In this document: positions 54,985 to 62,618 of the stretch, piece by piece
Layout of the letters: each line of letters starts with the position of its first letter
Numbering within the stretch: the stretch's first letter is position 1
DNA from: Sphingopyxis sp. LC81
GTDB taxonomy: Bacteria > Pseudomonadota > Alphaproteobacteria > Sphingomonadales > Sphingomonadaceae
Assembly: GCF_000756375.1 (NCBI RefSeq)
Contig: NZ_JNFD01000035.1
Coordinates: 37,501-101,500, forward strand
DNA length: 64,000 nucleotides
Direction of reading: 5' to 3'
The notes under the pieces: generated by a model
What the model saw: the letters and a program-made list of their open reading frames with translations, nothing else
Told to the model about the DNA's origin: nothing
Database searches by the model: none
Made by a program: the position numbers and the translations under genes

Positions 54985-55380
54985 CTAAGCAAGCCGCGTG
55001 TCGATCGGCAGTCCGCCCTTCAGCGTCAGCGTCACCGGCGTCCGCTCGGCAATATCGGCGAGCCGCGCCTTCTGCTCGTCGTCGAGCCCCGCGATCGTCA
55101 GCACGCGATCGACCCGGAGGCCGTCCTTGCTGAGCAATCGTAGGCTGACGTCGACCGATTCGAGCGGCCACCCCTTGCGGTCGGCGTACATGCGCAAGGT
55201 GATCGCGGTGACCGCGCCGAGGCCCGCGAGCAGGAAGTCATAAGGCGCTGGCCCCAGATTCTGCCCGCCCAGCCCCGGCCCCTCGTCGCCGATCAGGTCA
55301 TGGCCGCCGACGTTGATCTCGGTGCGATAATGATCCTTGCCGATGCGGGCGGTGCCATGGGCCATATTGCTGTCCTTCAT
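54985..55380 (-). CDS. OsmC-fold protein lacking the redox cysteines
   Basis: A 131-residue OsmC/YhfA-type protein. The fold is clear from GGHDLIGDEGPGLGGQNLGPAPYDFLLAGLG and ITLRMYADRKGWPLESV. In the family a peroxidatic cysteine sits at LGAC-T and a second in a CPVH motif. Here the first site reads LGAVTA and the second TPVTLTL, and the protein has no cysteine at all. It therefore cannot work as a thiol peroxidase by the known mechanism. It is monocistronic; the gap to the right carries a small plus-strand transcript unit. Confidence 0.85.
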   Translation of the reverse strand: MKDSNMAHGTARIGKDHYRTEINVGGHDLIGDEGPGLGGQNLGPAPYDFLLAGLGAVTAITLRMYADRKGWPLESVDVSLRLLSKDGLRVDRVLTIAGLDDEQKARLADIAERTPVTLTLKGGLPIDTRLA

Positions 55381-55450
55381 TGAAGCGAGCTTCCAGACAC
55401 TTCTTTCCCGCTGCGACCGACAAAGGGCAAGGCCCGGTTTTCGCCATCTC

Positions 55451-55478
55451 TTGAATCGACGACCGAAAACCCTAGATT
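55451..55478 (+). promoter_or_regulatory. Promoter of mini-transcript
   Basis: TTGAAT (55451-55456) and TAGATT (55473-55478) with a 16-base spacer form a plausible sigma70 promoter facing right. It would start RNA near 55485, just before a perfect ribosome site and mini-ORF. It lies in the gap 55381-55774 between two minus-strand genes, so it drives nothing else. Confidence 0.5.
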
Positions 55479-55513
55479 GAAAACATCGTCAACAAGCGAA
55501 AGGAGGTGGTCGA

Positions 55514-55585
55514 ATGTCTCATTGTCACGCGCCGCATGCGGCAGATTTGAGCATGACCTTCCTCGCGGGGGTCCGACTCGGATAA
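55514..55585 (+). CDS. 23-codon mini-ORF with perfect Shine-Dalgarno
   Basis: The open frame reads MSHCHAPHAADLSMTFLAGV... to a TAA at 55583. It is preceded by AAAGGAGGTG (55499-55508), fully complementary to the 16S rRNA 3' end, with GGAGG seven bases from the ATG. A sigma70-like promoter lies upstream and a strong terminator 30 bases downstream. The peptide is His/Ala-rich at the start and hydrophobic at the end. It could be a small protein, a leader peptide, or the translated part of a regulatory RNA of about 160 bases. I recognise no homologue. Confidence 0.45.
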   Translation: MSHCHAPHAADLSMTFLAGVRLG

Positions 55586-55611
55586 TCGTCCGCGAACAGG
55601 CACGACAATGG

Positions 55612-55646
55612 AAGGGCTGCTCCGAAAGGGGCAGCCCTTTGTCCTT
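55612..55646 (+). terminator. Intrinsic terminator with GAAA tetraloop
   Basis: A 10-bp stem (GGGCTGCTCC at 55614-55623 with GGGGCAGCCC at 55628-55637, one G-U pair) has a GAAA tetraloop and is followed by TTTGTCCTT. It faces right and ends the mini-transcript that starts near 55485. No other plus-strand gene precedes it. Confidence 0.8.
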
Positions 55647-55774
55647 GGGGCGGCCGCACGGCCGCGCGTCGTCAGGTTACCGTCAGAAACCGGCGCTACA
55701 GATTGCGCGATAGGGGCGACGCCATGGGACCGACGCAAGCGAAGTCTGATTTCGCAACTTTGGGAAAAGTTTGG

Positions 55775-55845
55775 AGGCCCGAGCCGGAATCGAACCGGCG
55801 TGCACGGATTTGCAATCCGCTGCGTCACCACTCCGCCATCGGGCC
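55775..55845 (-). tRNA. tRNA-Cys (GCA)
   Basis: Read on the minus strand, the 71-base tRNA has acceptor arms GGCCCGA and TCGGGCC. A D arm with AGTGGTGA follows. The anticodon loop TTGCAAA gives anticodon GCA, and the T arm is GCCGG-TTCGATT-CCGGC. U73 is the discriminator expected for cysteine. CCA is not encoded. It stands alone between the mini-transcript and the pcm-tolC genes. Confidence 0.95.
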
Positions 55846-56029
55846 TCATGCCAAATTACCGCATCCTTTTGGGGACGGGCCGGGTGTTGGACGGCGCCGC
55901 TAGTGAGGGGCTTTGGCTGCCTTGTCAAGGATTCGCCGGAACGGCACCGCTCGGGCCGCGGTACAGCGCGCGATGAGGGTTGGCGACACCCCCATTGGCA
56001 GCTATGCGACACGCGATGCGGCTGCGGGG

Positions 56030-56057
56030 CTGTATTACTATTGCAATACAGCATTGC
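56030..56057. promoter_or_regulatory. Overlapping palindromes upstream of pcm-tolC
   Basis: CTGTATT-N8-AATACAG (56030-56051) overlaps GCAAT-N5-ATTGC (56043-56057). Both have perfect arms and lie 55-80 bases before the PCMT-like start. The gap 55846-56111 holds no gene. They are candidates for a repressor or activator site controlling the PCMT-like and tolC genes. Confidence 0.4.
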
Positions 56058-56111
56058 TTCGGCTAAAGCTGCCCCGCAAAGGTTCAAGTTCCAGGGAATT
56101 GGAAAAGGCTG

Positions 56112-56774
56112 ATGGCGACGAAGTTTAGCGAAATCACTGCGGCAGAGATGCGCGCTGCCATGATCGACAGCCAGCTCAGGACCAACGATGTCATCGACCC
56201 CGCGGTGATCGGCGCGATGGCCGCAGCGCCGCGCGAGGCGCATGTGCCCGCCGCGCTCGCCGGCGTCGCCTATATGGACCGTCCGATCGCGCTCGGCCAC
56301 GGCCGCGCCTTGAACGCGCCGCTGGTCACCGGCCGGATGCTGGTCGCAGCGGCGGTCCGTCCCGGTCAGCGCGTGCTGCTGATCGGCAGCGCAACGGGCT
56401 ATACCGCCGGACTGCTCGCGCTGCTCGGCGCCGAGGTTCACGCCGTCGAGGAACAGGGCGAATTGATGGCGACGGCGCAGGCTGCGGTCATCAACGCCAA
56501 TATCCGCTGGACCCAGGGACCGCTGGCCGCCGGTGCGCCCGATGCGGCGCCGTTCGACCGCATCATCATCGAGGGCGCGATCGAAACGCTGCCCGACGCG
56601 CTTGCCCAGCAGCTCGCCGACGGCGGGCGGTTGATCGCGGCGCGGCGCGAAGGTGCGGTGACGCGGCTGGTCGAGGGCGTGAAGACCGGCGGCGCGGTCG
56701 CGCTGCGCAGCTTCGCCGACATGGACGTCGCGCCGCTGCCGGGCTTTGCGGCACCGGTCGCTTTTCAGTTTTAA
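56112..56774 (+). CDS. Protein-L-isoaspartate O-methyltransferase-like protein
   Basis: A 220-residue SAM-methyltransferase-fold protein of the PCMT family, which repairs isoaspartyl residues. It has MIDSQLRTNDVIDPAVIGAM and PREAHVPAALAGVAYMDRPI like PCMT. SAM motif I reads VLLIGSATGYTAGLL, where PCMT usually has an acidic residue and GSGYQ. The usual SS N-terminal signature is missing, so it belongs to the divergent alphaproteobacterial group that precedes tolC and its repair activity is uncertain. It begins the pcm-tolC unit, 36 bases before tolC. Confidence 0.85.
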   Translation: MATKFSEITAAEMRAAMIDSQLRTNDVIDPAVIGAMAAAPREAHVPAALAGVAYMDRPIALGHGRALNAPLVTGRMLVAAAVRPGQRVLLIGSATGYTAGLLALLGAEVHAVEEQGELMATAQAAVINANIRWTQGPLAAGAPDAAPFDRIIIEGAIETLPDALAQQLADGGRLIAARREGAVTRLVEGVKTGGAVALRSFADMDVAPLPGFAAPVAFQF

Positions 56775-56810
56775 GGCCACTTCCTTCCTTGTTGCGGGGC
56801 TGACATCTTT

Positions 56811-58307
56811 ATGAACGATAATAATAATAAGAAACAGCCCCTTCGCCGGTCCAGCTGGCTCACCGGCCTCGCGGTCGGCGCGCTGATGCTGCCCGCGGCG
56901 GCAGAGGCCGAAACGCTGCAGGGTGCGCTGGCCAAGGCCTATGAAAACAACCCGACACTGACCGGCGCGCGCGCGGGACAGCGCGCGAACGACGAGAATG
57001 TGCCGATCCAGAAAAGCTTCGGCCTTCCCGAGGTCAACACCCGCGCCGATTACGAAGAAAATGTCATCAGGCCGGGCAACAGCTTCAACTCACCGATGCG
57101 CTCGGTCACGGGGTCGGGCCAATTGTCGGTGCCGATTTATCAGGGCGGTGCGGTCCGCAACGCCGTGCGCGCCGCAAAATTTCGCGTCGAGGCGGGGCAA
57201 GCCGACCTTCGCGCCACCGAAGCGAGCATATTTTCGCAGGTTGTCGGCGCTTATATGGACGTCATCCGCGATCAGGCGATCGTCCAGCTCAATCAAAAGA
57301 ATGTCTCGGTCCTGCGTACCAATTTGCAGGCGACCAGCGACCGCTTCGAGATCGGCGACCTGACGCGCACCGACGTCGCCCAGTCCGAGGCGCGGCTGGC
57401 GCTCGCCGAAGGCGATCTGCGTAACGCCGAGGCGAACCTGATCGGCAGCCGCGAATCCTATATCCGGCTTGTCGGCGATGCCCCGACCGATTTGCAGGCG
57501 CCCCCGGCGCTCCCGAACCTGCCGGCGAATGCCGAGGAAGCGGTGGCGATCGCGCTGAACAACAATCCCGACATCGAATCGGCGAATCAGCTGGTCAGCG
57601 CGTCGAAGGCCGATATCGGCGCCGCCAAGGCGTCGCGCGCGCCGAAACTGTCCGCGACGCTCAGCGGCAATTATAATAATTACCTCGGCTCGCTGAACAG
57701 CGGCGTCACCGGCGTCGGCGTGACGCAGGAAACCTCCGCCGCGGCCGCGGGCGTATCGGTGACGCTGCCGATCTTCACCGGCGGCCGCCGCTCGGCCCAG
57801 GTGCGGCAGGCGCAGTCGCGCGGCAGCCAGGCGATCGAACAATATGTCGAAACCGAACGCGGTGTGATCGCGCAGACGCGCGGCTCCTATGCCGCGTGGC
57901 AGGCGAACGAACGCATCATCACCGCGACGCAGCAGGCGGTGAGCGCCAACGCGCTCTCGCTCGAAGGCGTGCGCGCCGAAAACAGCGTCGGCACGCGCTC
58001 GATCCTCGACATTTTGAACGCCGAGCAGGAATATCTGAACACGCAGGTCCAGCTCGTGTCGGCACAGCGTAACTCGTACGTCGCCGCCTTCTCGGTCCTC
58101 GCCGCGATGGGCAAGGCCGAAGCCCGCGACCTCGGCATCGGCGGCGGCGCGCTCTACGATCCCGAAGTCAATTACCGGCGCGTGAAGGGTGAGATCTGGG
58201 ACTGGGCCGACGATCCGGCGCCGCAGCAAGTCGCGACCGACACCCGCGCCGTTCCCGCCGCCACCGCCAGTGTTCCCGTCGGTCCGCCATCGCTCTCGCC
58301 ACAATAA
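56811..58307 (+). CDS. tolC: TolC-family outer-membrane channel
   Basis: A 498-residue outer-membrane factor of type I secretion and efflux. A signal peptide ends near AEAE, then ETLQGALAKAYENNPTLTGARAGQRANDE opens the first of two TolC repeats. LTRTDVAQSEARLALAEGDLRNAEANL and GTRSILDILNAEQEYLNTQVQLVSAQRNSYVAAF are family hallmarks. The N-terminus has an Asn/Lys-rich start. It has no lipobox, unlike the OprM-type protein at 47648-49057, so this is the housekeeping TolC. Confidence 0.94.
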   Translation: MNDNNNKKQPLRRSSWLTGLAVGALMLPAAAEAETLQGALAKAYENNPTLTGARAGQRANDENVPIQKSFGLPEVNTRADYEENVIRPGNSFNSPMRSVTGSGQLSVPIYQGGAVRNAVRAAKFRVEAGQADLRATEASIFSQVVGAYMDVIRDQAIVQLNQKNVSVLRTNLQATSDRFEIGDLTRTDVAQSEARLALAEGDLRNAEANLIGSRESYIRLVGDAPTDLQAPPALPNLPANAEEAVAIALNNNPDIESANQLVSASKADIGAAKASRAPKLSATLSGNYNNYLGSLNSGVTGVGVTQETSAAAAGVSVTLPIFTGGRRSAQVRQAQSRGSQAIEQYVETERGVIAQTRGSYAAWQANERIITATQQAVSANALSLEGVRAENSVGTRSILDILNAEQEYLNTQVQLVSAQRNSYVAAFSVLAAMGKAEARDLGIGGGALYDPEVNYRRVKGEIWDWADDPAPQQVATDTRAVPAATASVPVGPPSLSPQ

Positions 58308-58345
58308 GGCTTGGCAAATCGCGCCCCAAATCGGTAAGAGAATTG

Positions 58346-58360
58346 TTAACCATCCGGTAA
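58346..58360 (+). promoter_or_regulatory. Candidate CtrA site before popZ
   Basis: TTAA-CCATCCG-GTAA matches the CtrA binding arrangement TTAA-N7-TTAA with one mismatch. It begins with TTAACCAT, a half-site known from alphaproteobacterial CtrA promoters. A second ATGGTTTA (58366-58373) lies in inverted orientation. Both lie within 40 bases of the popZ ATG. CtrA control is inference. Confidence 0.45.
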
Positions 58361-58385
58361 TCGCGATGGTTTAGGGGGTTGGGTT

Positions 58386-58805
58386 ATGGGCGATATGTCG
58401 CGGGAACCTTCGATGGAAGATATCTTGTCGTCGATTCGGCGCGTGATCGCGCGGGATGAAGCGCCGGGCTCGGCACGCGAGATCCGCGTCCCCGAAGCCG
58501 ACGATATTCTTGACCTCCAAGATGAAGAAGACCGGGCCGATGCTGCCCCCGCAGCCGCGGAGCTCGTTTCCGAAGCGAGCGCCGATGCCGCACGCCAATC
58601 GCTCGAAGCGCTGACCGCCGCGGTCGCCCCCGCGGTCGCCGCGGCAACCGTTGCCGCCCCGACCGTCGCCGGCCGCACGATGGAGGATGTCGTCCTCGAC
58701 GCGCTGCGCCCGATGCTCAAGGACTGGCTCGACACCAACCTGCCCGGGCTGGTCGAGGCGATGGTCGCCAAGGAAATCAGCCGGATCACCGGCAAGCGGC
58801 TTTAA
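58386..58805 (+). CDS. popZ: PopZ-like polar organising protein (DUF2497)
   Basis: A 139-residue protein with the PopZ N-terminal motif EPSMEDILSSIRRVIARDE and the C-terminal oligomerisation helices VLDALRPMLKDWLDTNLPGLVEAMVAKEISRI. PopZ forms a polar network that anchors the chromosome origin and cell-cycle factors in alphaproteobacteria. Here the disordered middle is short and Ala/Glu/Asp-rich. ATG 58386 is used; ATG 58395 in the same frame is possible. It follows tolC, as is common, but valS, often its next neighbour, is not present here. Confidence 0.9.
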   Translation: MGDMSREPSMEDILSSIRRVIARDEAPGSAREIRVPEADDILDLQDEEDRADAAPAAAELVSEASADAARQSLEALTAAVAPAVAAATVAAPTVAGRTMEDVVLDALRPMLKDWLDTNLPGLVEAMVAKEISRITGKRL

Positions 58806-59675
58806 CTAAGCCGCCCAATCCTCCAGCAGGTAACGCGCGATCGCCAGCGGCGGCGGCGCCATGAACGGCGCCCCCATGTCGCCCGCAAGCGCGGCGCGCA
58901 CTTCCGCCCTGTCGACCCACATCGCCGCCTCGATCTCGGTCGTATCGAGCGTCAGCGCGGGATCCTTCGCGACCGCGCGGCACCCGATCATCAATGACGA
59001 GGGGAACGGCCAGGGCTGGCTTGCGACATAGGTGACGTCCGAAACACGGATGCCCGCTTCTTCCCAGAGTTCGCGCGCGACCGCTTCCTCGAGCGATTCG
59101 CCGGGTTCGACGAACCCCGCGAGCGCCGAGAAGAATCCCGGTGGAAAACCGCCCTGCCGCCCGACGAGCACGCGCCCGTCGCATTCGGCGAGCATGATCA
59201 CCACCGGGTCGACGCGCGGGAAATGCTCGGCGTTGCAGCTACCACAGGTCCGGCCCCACCCGCCGCGGAACAGGTCGGTCGGCGATCCGCACACCGCACA
59301 GAAACGATGCCGCGCATGCCAGTCGACAAGGCTGCGCGCGCCGCCATACAGCGCCGCCTCTTCGCCCGACAGCAACGGCAGCAGCCGCATCACCGTGCGC
59401 GACCGCGCATCGATGCGCGCGCCGGCCGGGGCCTCGCGCACAAAATGCGGGATGCCCGCGTCGTCGATGCCAAGCAGCATCAGCGCGCGATGGTCGTCGG
59501 GGTCGAGCGGCTCCCACAGCAGCCCGCCGCCTTCGCCCGGCACAAAGTCGATGCCGCCGAGGACAAGGCAGCGCGCCCGCGGATCGGCCGACGCGGCAGC
59601 GAAAGCCGCCGCATCGGTCCGCAACTGATCGGCGCGGTCGAGCCACGCCCCGGTGAACCCCAGCGGCAAAGGCAT
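58806..59675 (-). CDS. nudC: NAD+ diphosphatase (Nudix)
   Basis: A 289-residue NudC-type hydrolase that splits NAD(H) to NMN(H) and AMP and can remove NAD caps from RNA. The zinc ribbon has FCAVCGSPTD and CGSCNAEHFPRVDPVVI. The Nudix box is GFVEPGESLEEAVARELWEEAGI. The NudC-specific SQPWPFPSSLM follows. ATG 59675 overlaps the stop of the serine hydrolase gene by one base (TGATG). It converges tail to tail with popZ. Confidence 0.95.
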   Translation of the reverse strand: MPLPLGFTGAWLDRADQLRTDAAAFAAASADPRARCLVLGGIDFVPGEGGGLLWEPLDPDDHRALMLLGIDDAGIPHFVREAPAGARIDARSRTVMRLLPLLSGEEAALYGGARSLVDWHARHRFCAVCGSPTDLFRGGWGRTCGSCNAEHFPRVDPVVIMLAECDGRVLVGRQGGFPPGFFSALAGFVEPGESLEEAVARELWEEAGIRVSDVTYVASQPWPFPSSLMIGCRAVAKDPALTLDTTEIEAAMWVDRAEVRAALAGDMGAPFMAPPPLAIARYLLEDWAA

Positions 59676-60961
59676 CAGCGCATCACATCCTTGAAGAAGG
59701 TTTCGCCGAACTTGCCCTGGAACGACACCGCATCGGGCGGCATGATCTGCGTATAGCCTGCGGCGCGATAGCCGAGCCCGCGATGGACGAAACCGATCGT
59801 CCCCGCGGCGCCCGCCCAGCCGAAAATCCCCTCGCCTCCGGGCGAGGTCGGTAGCGAAACACGCCCACCCGCGCCAAAGCCCTGCCCGTCGATGAAGCTG
59901 CCCTTGCGGTCGACGCTGTCGGCGATGAGGTTCGACATCGCGAGCAGCGCAGTCTCGCGCTTCATCACGCGCTTCCCGCCCGTCGCGCCTTCGCCGAGCA
60001 GCATCGCAAGAAAGCAGTCGTAATCGCGCGCGCTCGACACGAGCCCGCCGCCGCCGAACGGATAGGGCGGCGGGTCGAGATAGATCGAGCTCGCCGCGGG
60101 ATCGAAGGGAATCAGCGCGCCCCCAAAGGGCGCATAATTGCTCGTGAAGCGCCCCACATCCTTCGCGCTCACCATGAAGCCGGTGCTCGTCATTCCGAGC
60201 GGATCGAACAATCGTGCCTTCAGGAAGGCGTCGAACGGCTGGCCCGACACGACCTCGATCAGCCGTCCCAAGAGGTCGAGGCTGATCGAATAGCTCCATT
60301 TGGTGCCGGGCTCATAGACTAGCGGCAGCGCCGCAAGCCGGTCGGCCATCACGGCAAGGCTCGGCGCGGGGGTGACCGGCGCGAAACCCGGGATCGGCAG
60401 CCGGCTCGCCTGCCCGCCGGTGATGCCATTGTCGTCATAGGCCTTTTTGAGCGGCCCCTTCTGGATGATATTATAGCCGAGCCCTGCGGTGTGGGTGAGC
60501 AGCTGGCGCACCGTGATCGGGCCTTTTGCCGGGCGCACGTCGGTGATCGACCCGTCGGGCGTGTTCTGCACCTTCATATTCGCAAAGGCGGGCAGGAAAT
60601 CGGCGATCGGCTGGTCGAGCTTCATCTTGCCGTCTTCGATCAGCAGCATCGCGGCGATGCCGGTGACGGGTTTGGTCATCGAATAGAGGCGCCACAACGT
60701 GTCGGGGCCGACGGGCGTTGATGAATCGTTCGACTGCACCCCCGCGCCGAAAAAGACCGCTGCCTCCTGCCCCTTGCCGATCGCGGCGAGCGTGCCCGCA
60801 AGCTCGCGGCGGTCGACAAAGCCTTTGATGAACGCATTGGTCGCGGGATAGAGCGCGGCGCCGTCGATCTTCCACGCCAGCGCGGCGCGCGGCAACAGCG
60901 CCCCCGCACCCGCCAGCGCCATCCCACCCATCAGCGCGCGGCGCGACACCATCATGTTCAT
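59675..60961 (-). CDS. Tat-exported serine hydrolase, class C beta-lactamase fold
   Basis: A 428-residue penicillin-binding-protein-like serine hydrolase. A Tat signal (SRRALMGGMALAGAG) precedes the SxxK nucleophile in LYSMTKPVTG and a YxN-type tyrosine in WSYSISLDLL. GWAGAAGT stands near the KTG position. Family members are esterases, D-aminopeptidases or lactamases, so the substrate is uncertain. It is the middle gene of mutY-hydrolase-nudC, with ATGA overlap to mutY. It was not called a resistance lactamase because the family is broad. Confidence 0.88.
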   Translation of the reverse strand: MNMMVSRRALMGGMALAGAGALLPRAALAWKIDGAALYPATNAFIKGFVDRRELAGTLAAIGKGQEAAVFFGAGVQSNDSSTPVGPDTLWRLYSMTKPVTGIAAMLLIEDGKMKLDQPIADFLPAFANMKVQNTPDGSITDVRPAKGPITVRQLLTHTAGLGYNIIQKGPLKKAYDDNGITGGQASRLPIPGFAPVTPAPSLAVMADRLAALPLVYEPGTKWSYSISLDLLGRLIEVVSGQPFDAFLKARLFDPLGMTSTGFMVSAKDVGRFTSNYAPFGGALIPFDPAASSIYLDPPPYPFGGGGLVSSARDYDCFLAMLLGEGATGGKRVMKRETALLAMSNLIADSVDRKGSFIDGQGFGAGGRVSLPTSPGGEGIFGWAGAAGTIGFVHRGLGYRAAGYTQIMPPDAVSFQGKFGETFFKDVMR

Positions 60962-62010
60962 GCGTCTCTCTCCAGCATCTTGTCGGTCAGTTTGCGATAG
61001 AGCGTCGGCAGCCCCGCCGCGTCAAGGTCCGCGATCGGCCACCAGCCGCCTTCCGCTGCGGCACCGGGGGCTTCGGTGGGAGCGTCACGCCGCACCAAAG
61101 TCAGCGTGAGGTCAAAATGGGTGAAACCATGATCGACGCTGACGATTCCCGACTCGAACGGCAGTACATCGGCCCAGTCGCCGCCGGGCAGCGCACGCAT
61201 TCCGCCGAGCATCCCCTTGTCGGGCCGGCGGACGAGCCAGATTGCCCCATCCTTCTCGATCCAATGGGCCAGCCCATGCCGATGCGGCTTGGCCTTCTTC
61301 GGCGGCTTCACCGGCAGGCGCTCGATATCGGCTCGCCCACGCGCGCGGCAATCGGCCATCAGCGGGCAGATCGCGCACGCAGGCGAGCGCGGCGTACAGA
61401 CGGTCGCGCCAAGGTCCATCAGCGCCTGCGCAAAGTCGCCGGGCCGATCGCCCGGCACCAGCGGCGCGAGCGCGACGCGAATCTCGCGCTTCGCCATCGG
61501 CAGCGCCGTTTCGATCAGGCGGTGGCGCGCGATCACGCGCTCGATATTGGCGTCGATGACAACCGCCGGGCGCCCGAAGGCGATCGCCGCGACCGACGCC
61601 GCAGTATAGTCGCCGATCCCGGGCAGCGCGCGCAAGGCGGCCTCGCTATCGGGAAATGTCCCGCCATGGTCGCGAACGACCGCGCGCGCGCAGGCGAGCA
61701 GATTGCGCGCGCGGGCGTAATAACCAAGCCCCGCCCACGCCGCCATGACATCGGCATCGTCGGCCGCCGCCAGATCGGCAACCGTCGGCCAGCGTTCGGT
61801 AAAGCGCGCGAAATAGCCCGCGACCGCGGCAACGGTCGTCTGCTGCAGCATGACCTCGGCCAGCCAGATACGGTAGGGATCGGGCGCCCAGCCGCTGTTC
61901 GGCGCGATCCGCCACGGCAGCACGCGCGCCGACCGGTCGTACCAGCCGAGCACGCGCGCCGCGAAGTCCCGGGCGACGTCATCTACAATGTCGGAAGTCT
62001 GGACGCTCAC
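60958..62010 (-). CDS. mutY: A/G-specific adenine DNA glycosylase
   Basis: A 350-residue base-excision repair enzyme that removes adenine mispaired with 8-oxoG. The catalytic glutamate lies in EVMLQQTTV. The HhH-GPD motif LPGIGDYTAASVAAIAFGRPAVVIDANIERV holds the catalytic aspartate. The [4Fe-4S] loop is C-x6-C-x2-C-x5-C (CTPRSPACAICPLMADC). The C-terminal NUDIX-like 8-oxoG reader follows. The start is a GTG at 62010; an ATG at 62097 would overlap the divergent DciA-like gene. First gene of the operon. Confidence 0.95.
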   Translation of the reverse strand: MSVQTSDIVDDVARDFAARVLGWYDRSARVLPWRIAPNSGWAPDPYRIWLAEVMLQQTTVAAVAGYFARFTERWPTVADLAAADDADVMAAWAGLGYYARARNLLACARAVVRDHGGTFPDSEAALRALPGIGDYTAASVAAIAFGRPAVVIDANIERVIARHRLIETALPMAKREIRVALAPLVPGDRPGDFAQALMDLGATVCTPRSPACAICPLMADCRARGRADIERLPVKPPKKAKPHRHGLAHWIEKDGAIWLVRRPDKGMLGGMRALPGGDWADVLPFESGIVSVDHGFTHFDLTLTLVRRDAPTEAPGAAAEGGWWPIADLDAAGLPTLYRKLTDKMLERDA

Positions 62011-62024
62011 CCCCCGCCTATGGC

Positions 62025-62609
62025 ATGGCACCCGGCATGACGAAAGACGCAGGTGAGGATGCGCCGGCCAAAAAGGCCAAGGCGAAAGGCAAGGCAAAGA
62101 CCGCCAAGCCGCCCGTGCGCGTCTATGAACGCCCGCGCGGCGGCGAAGCGCGCATGGTGTCCGACCTCGTGCCCGAAATCGGCCGCGCCGCCTTTCGCAA
62201 ATTCGGCTTCGTGCAAAGCTCGGTCGTCAGCCGCTGGCGCGAGATCGTCGGCGACAAGCTCGCCGACGTCACCCAGCCCGCGATGATCCGTTTTCCGGCG
62301 GGCCAGAAAGCGGGCGGCACGCTGCATTTGACGATCAGCGGCGCGCACGCGCCGATGCTCCAGCATGTCGCGCCCGACATCATCGGCGCGGTCAACCGCT
62401 TCTTCGGCTACGCCGCCGTCGCGCAGGTCCGCATGACGCACGGCCAGGTCACCCCCGCGGCGCCCGTTCAGCAGCCGGCAATGCTCAAACCCGTACCCGC
62501 CGAACTGGGGGACAGCCTGCGCGACATCGGCGACCCGGAACTGCGCACCGTGCTCGAACGCATGGCGGCGGGACTGGCGACGCCGCCCAAGCTTCCCCGT
62601 ATCAGTTAG
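62025..62609 (+). CDS. DUF721 / DciA-like helicase loader
   Basis: A 194-residue protein with a Lys/Ala-rich N-terminus and a DUF721 (DciA) domain. The domain contains LVPEIGRAAFRKFGFVQSSVVSRWREIVGDKLADVTQPAMIRFP and LQHVAPDIIGAVNRFFGY. DciA is the ancestral loader or operator of the replicative helicase DnaB in bacteria that lack DnaC or DnaI. An ATG at 62037 is a good alternative start. It is divergent from mutY by 14 bases and followed after nine bases by the DsbA gene. Confidence 0.88.
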   Translation: MAPGMTKDAGEDAPAKKAKAKGKAKTAKPPVRVYERPRGGEARMVSDLVPEIGRAAFRKFGFVQSSVVSRWREIVGDKLADVTQPAMIRFPAGQKAGGTLHLTISGAHAPMLQHVAPDIIGAVNRFFGYAAVAQVRMTHGQVTPAAPVQQPAMLKPVPAELGDSLRDIGDPELRTVLERMAAGLATPPKLPRIS

Positions 62610-62618
62610 GAACGACGG

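Noticed and set aside
55567..55620. A fragment reading RIIVREQ that recalls ribosomal protein S21
   Set aside because: The similarity is four or five residues, the frame lacks the rest of S21, and it runs into the terminator.
59675..60961. Beta-lactamase resistance gene
   Set aside because: SxxK and fold fit the broad serine hydrolase family; nothing shows activity on beta-lactam drugs and context is housekeeping.
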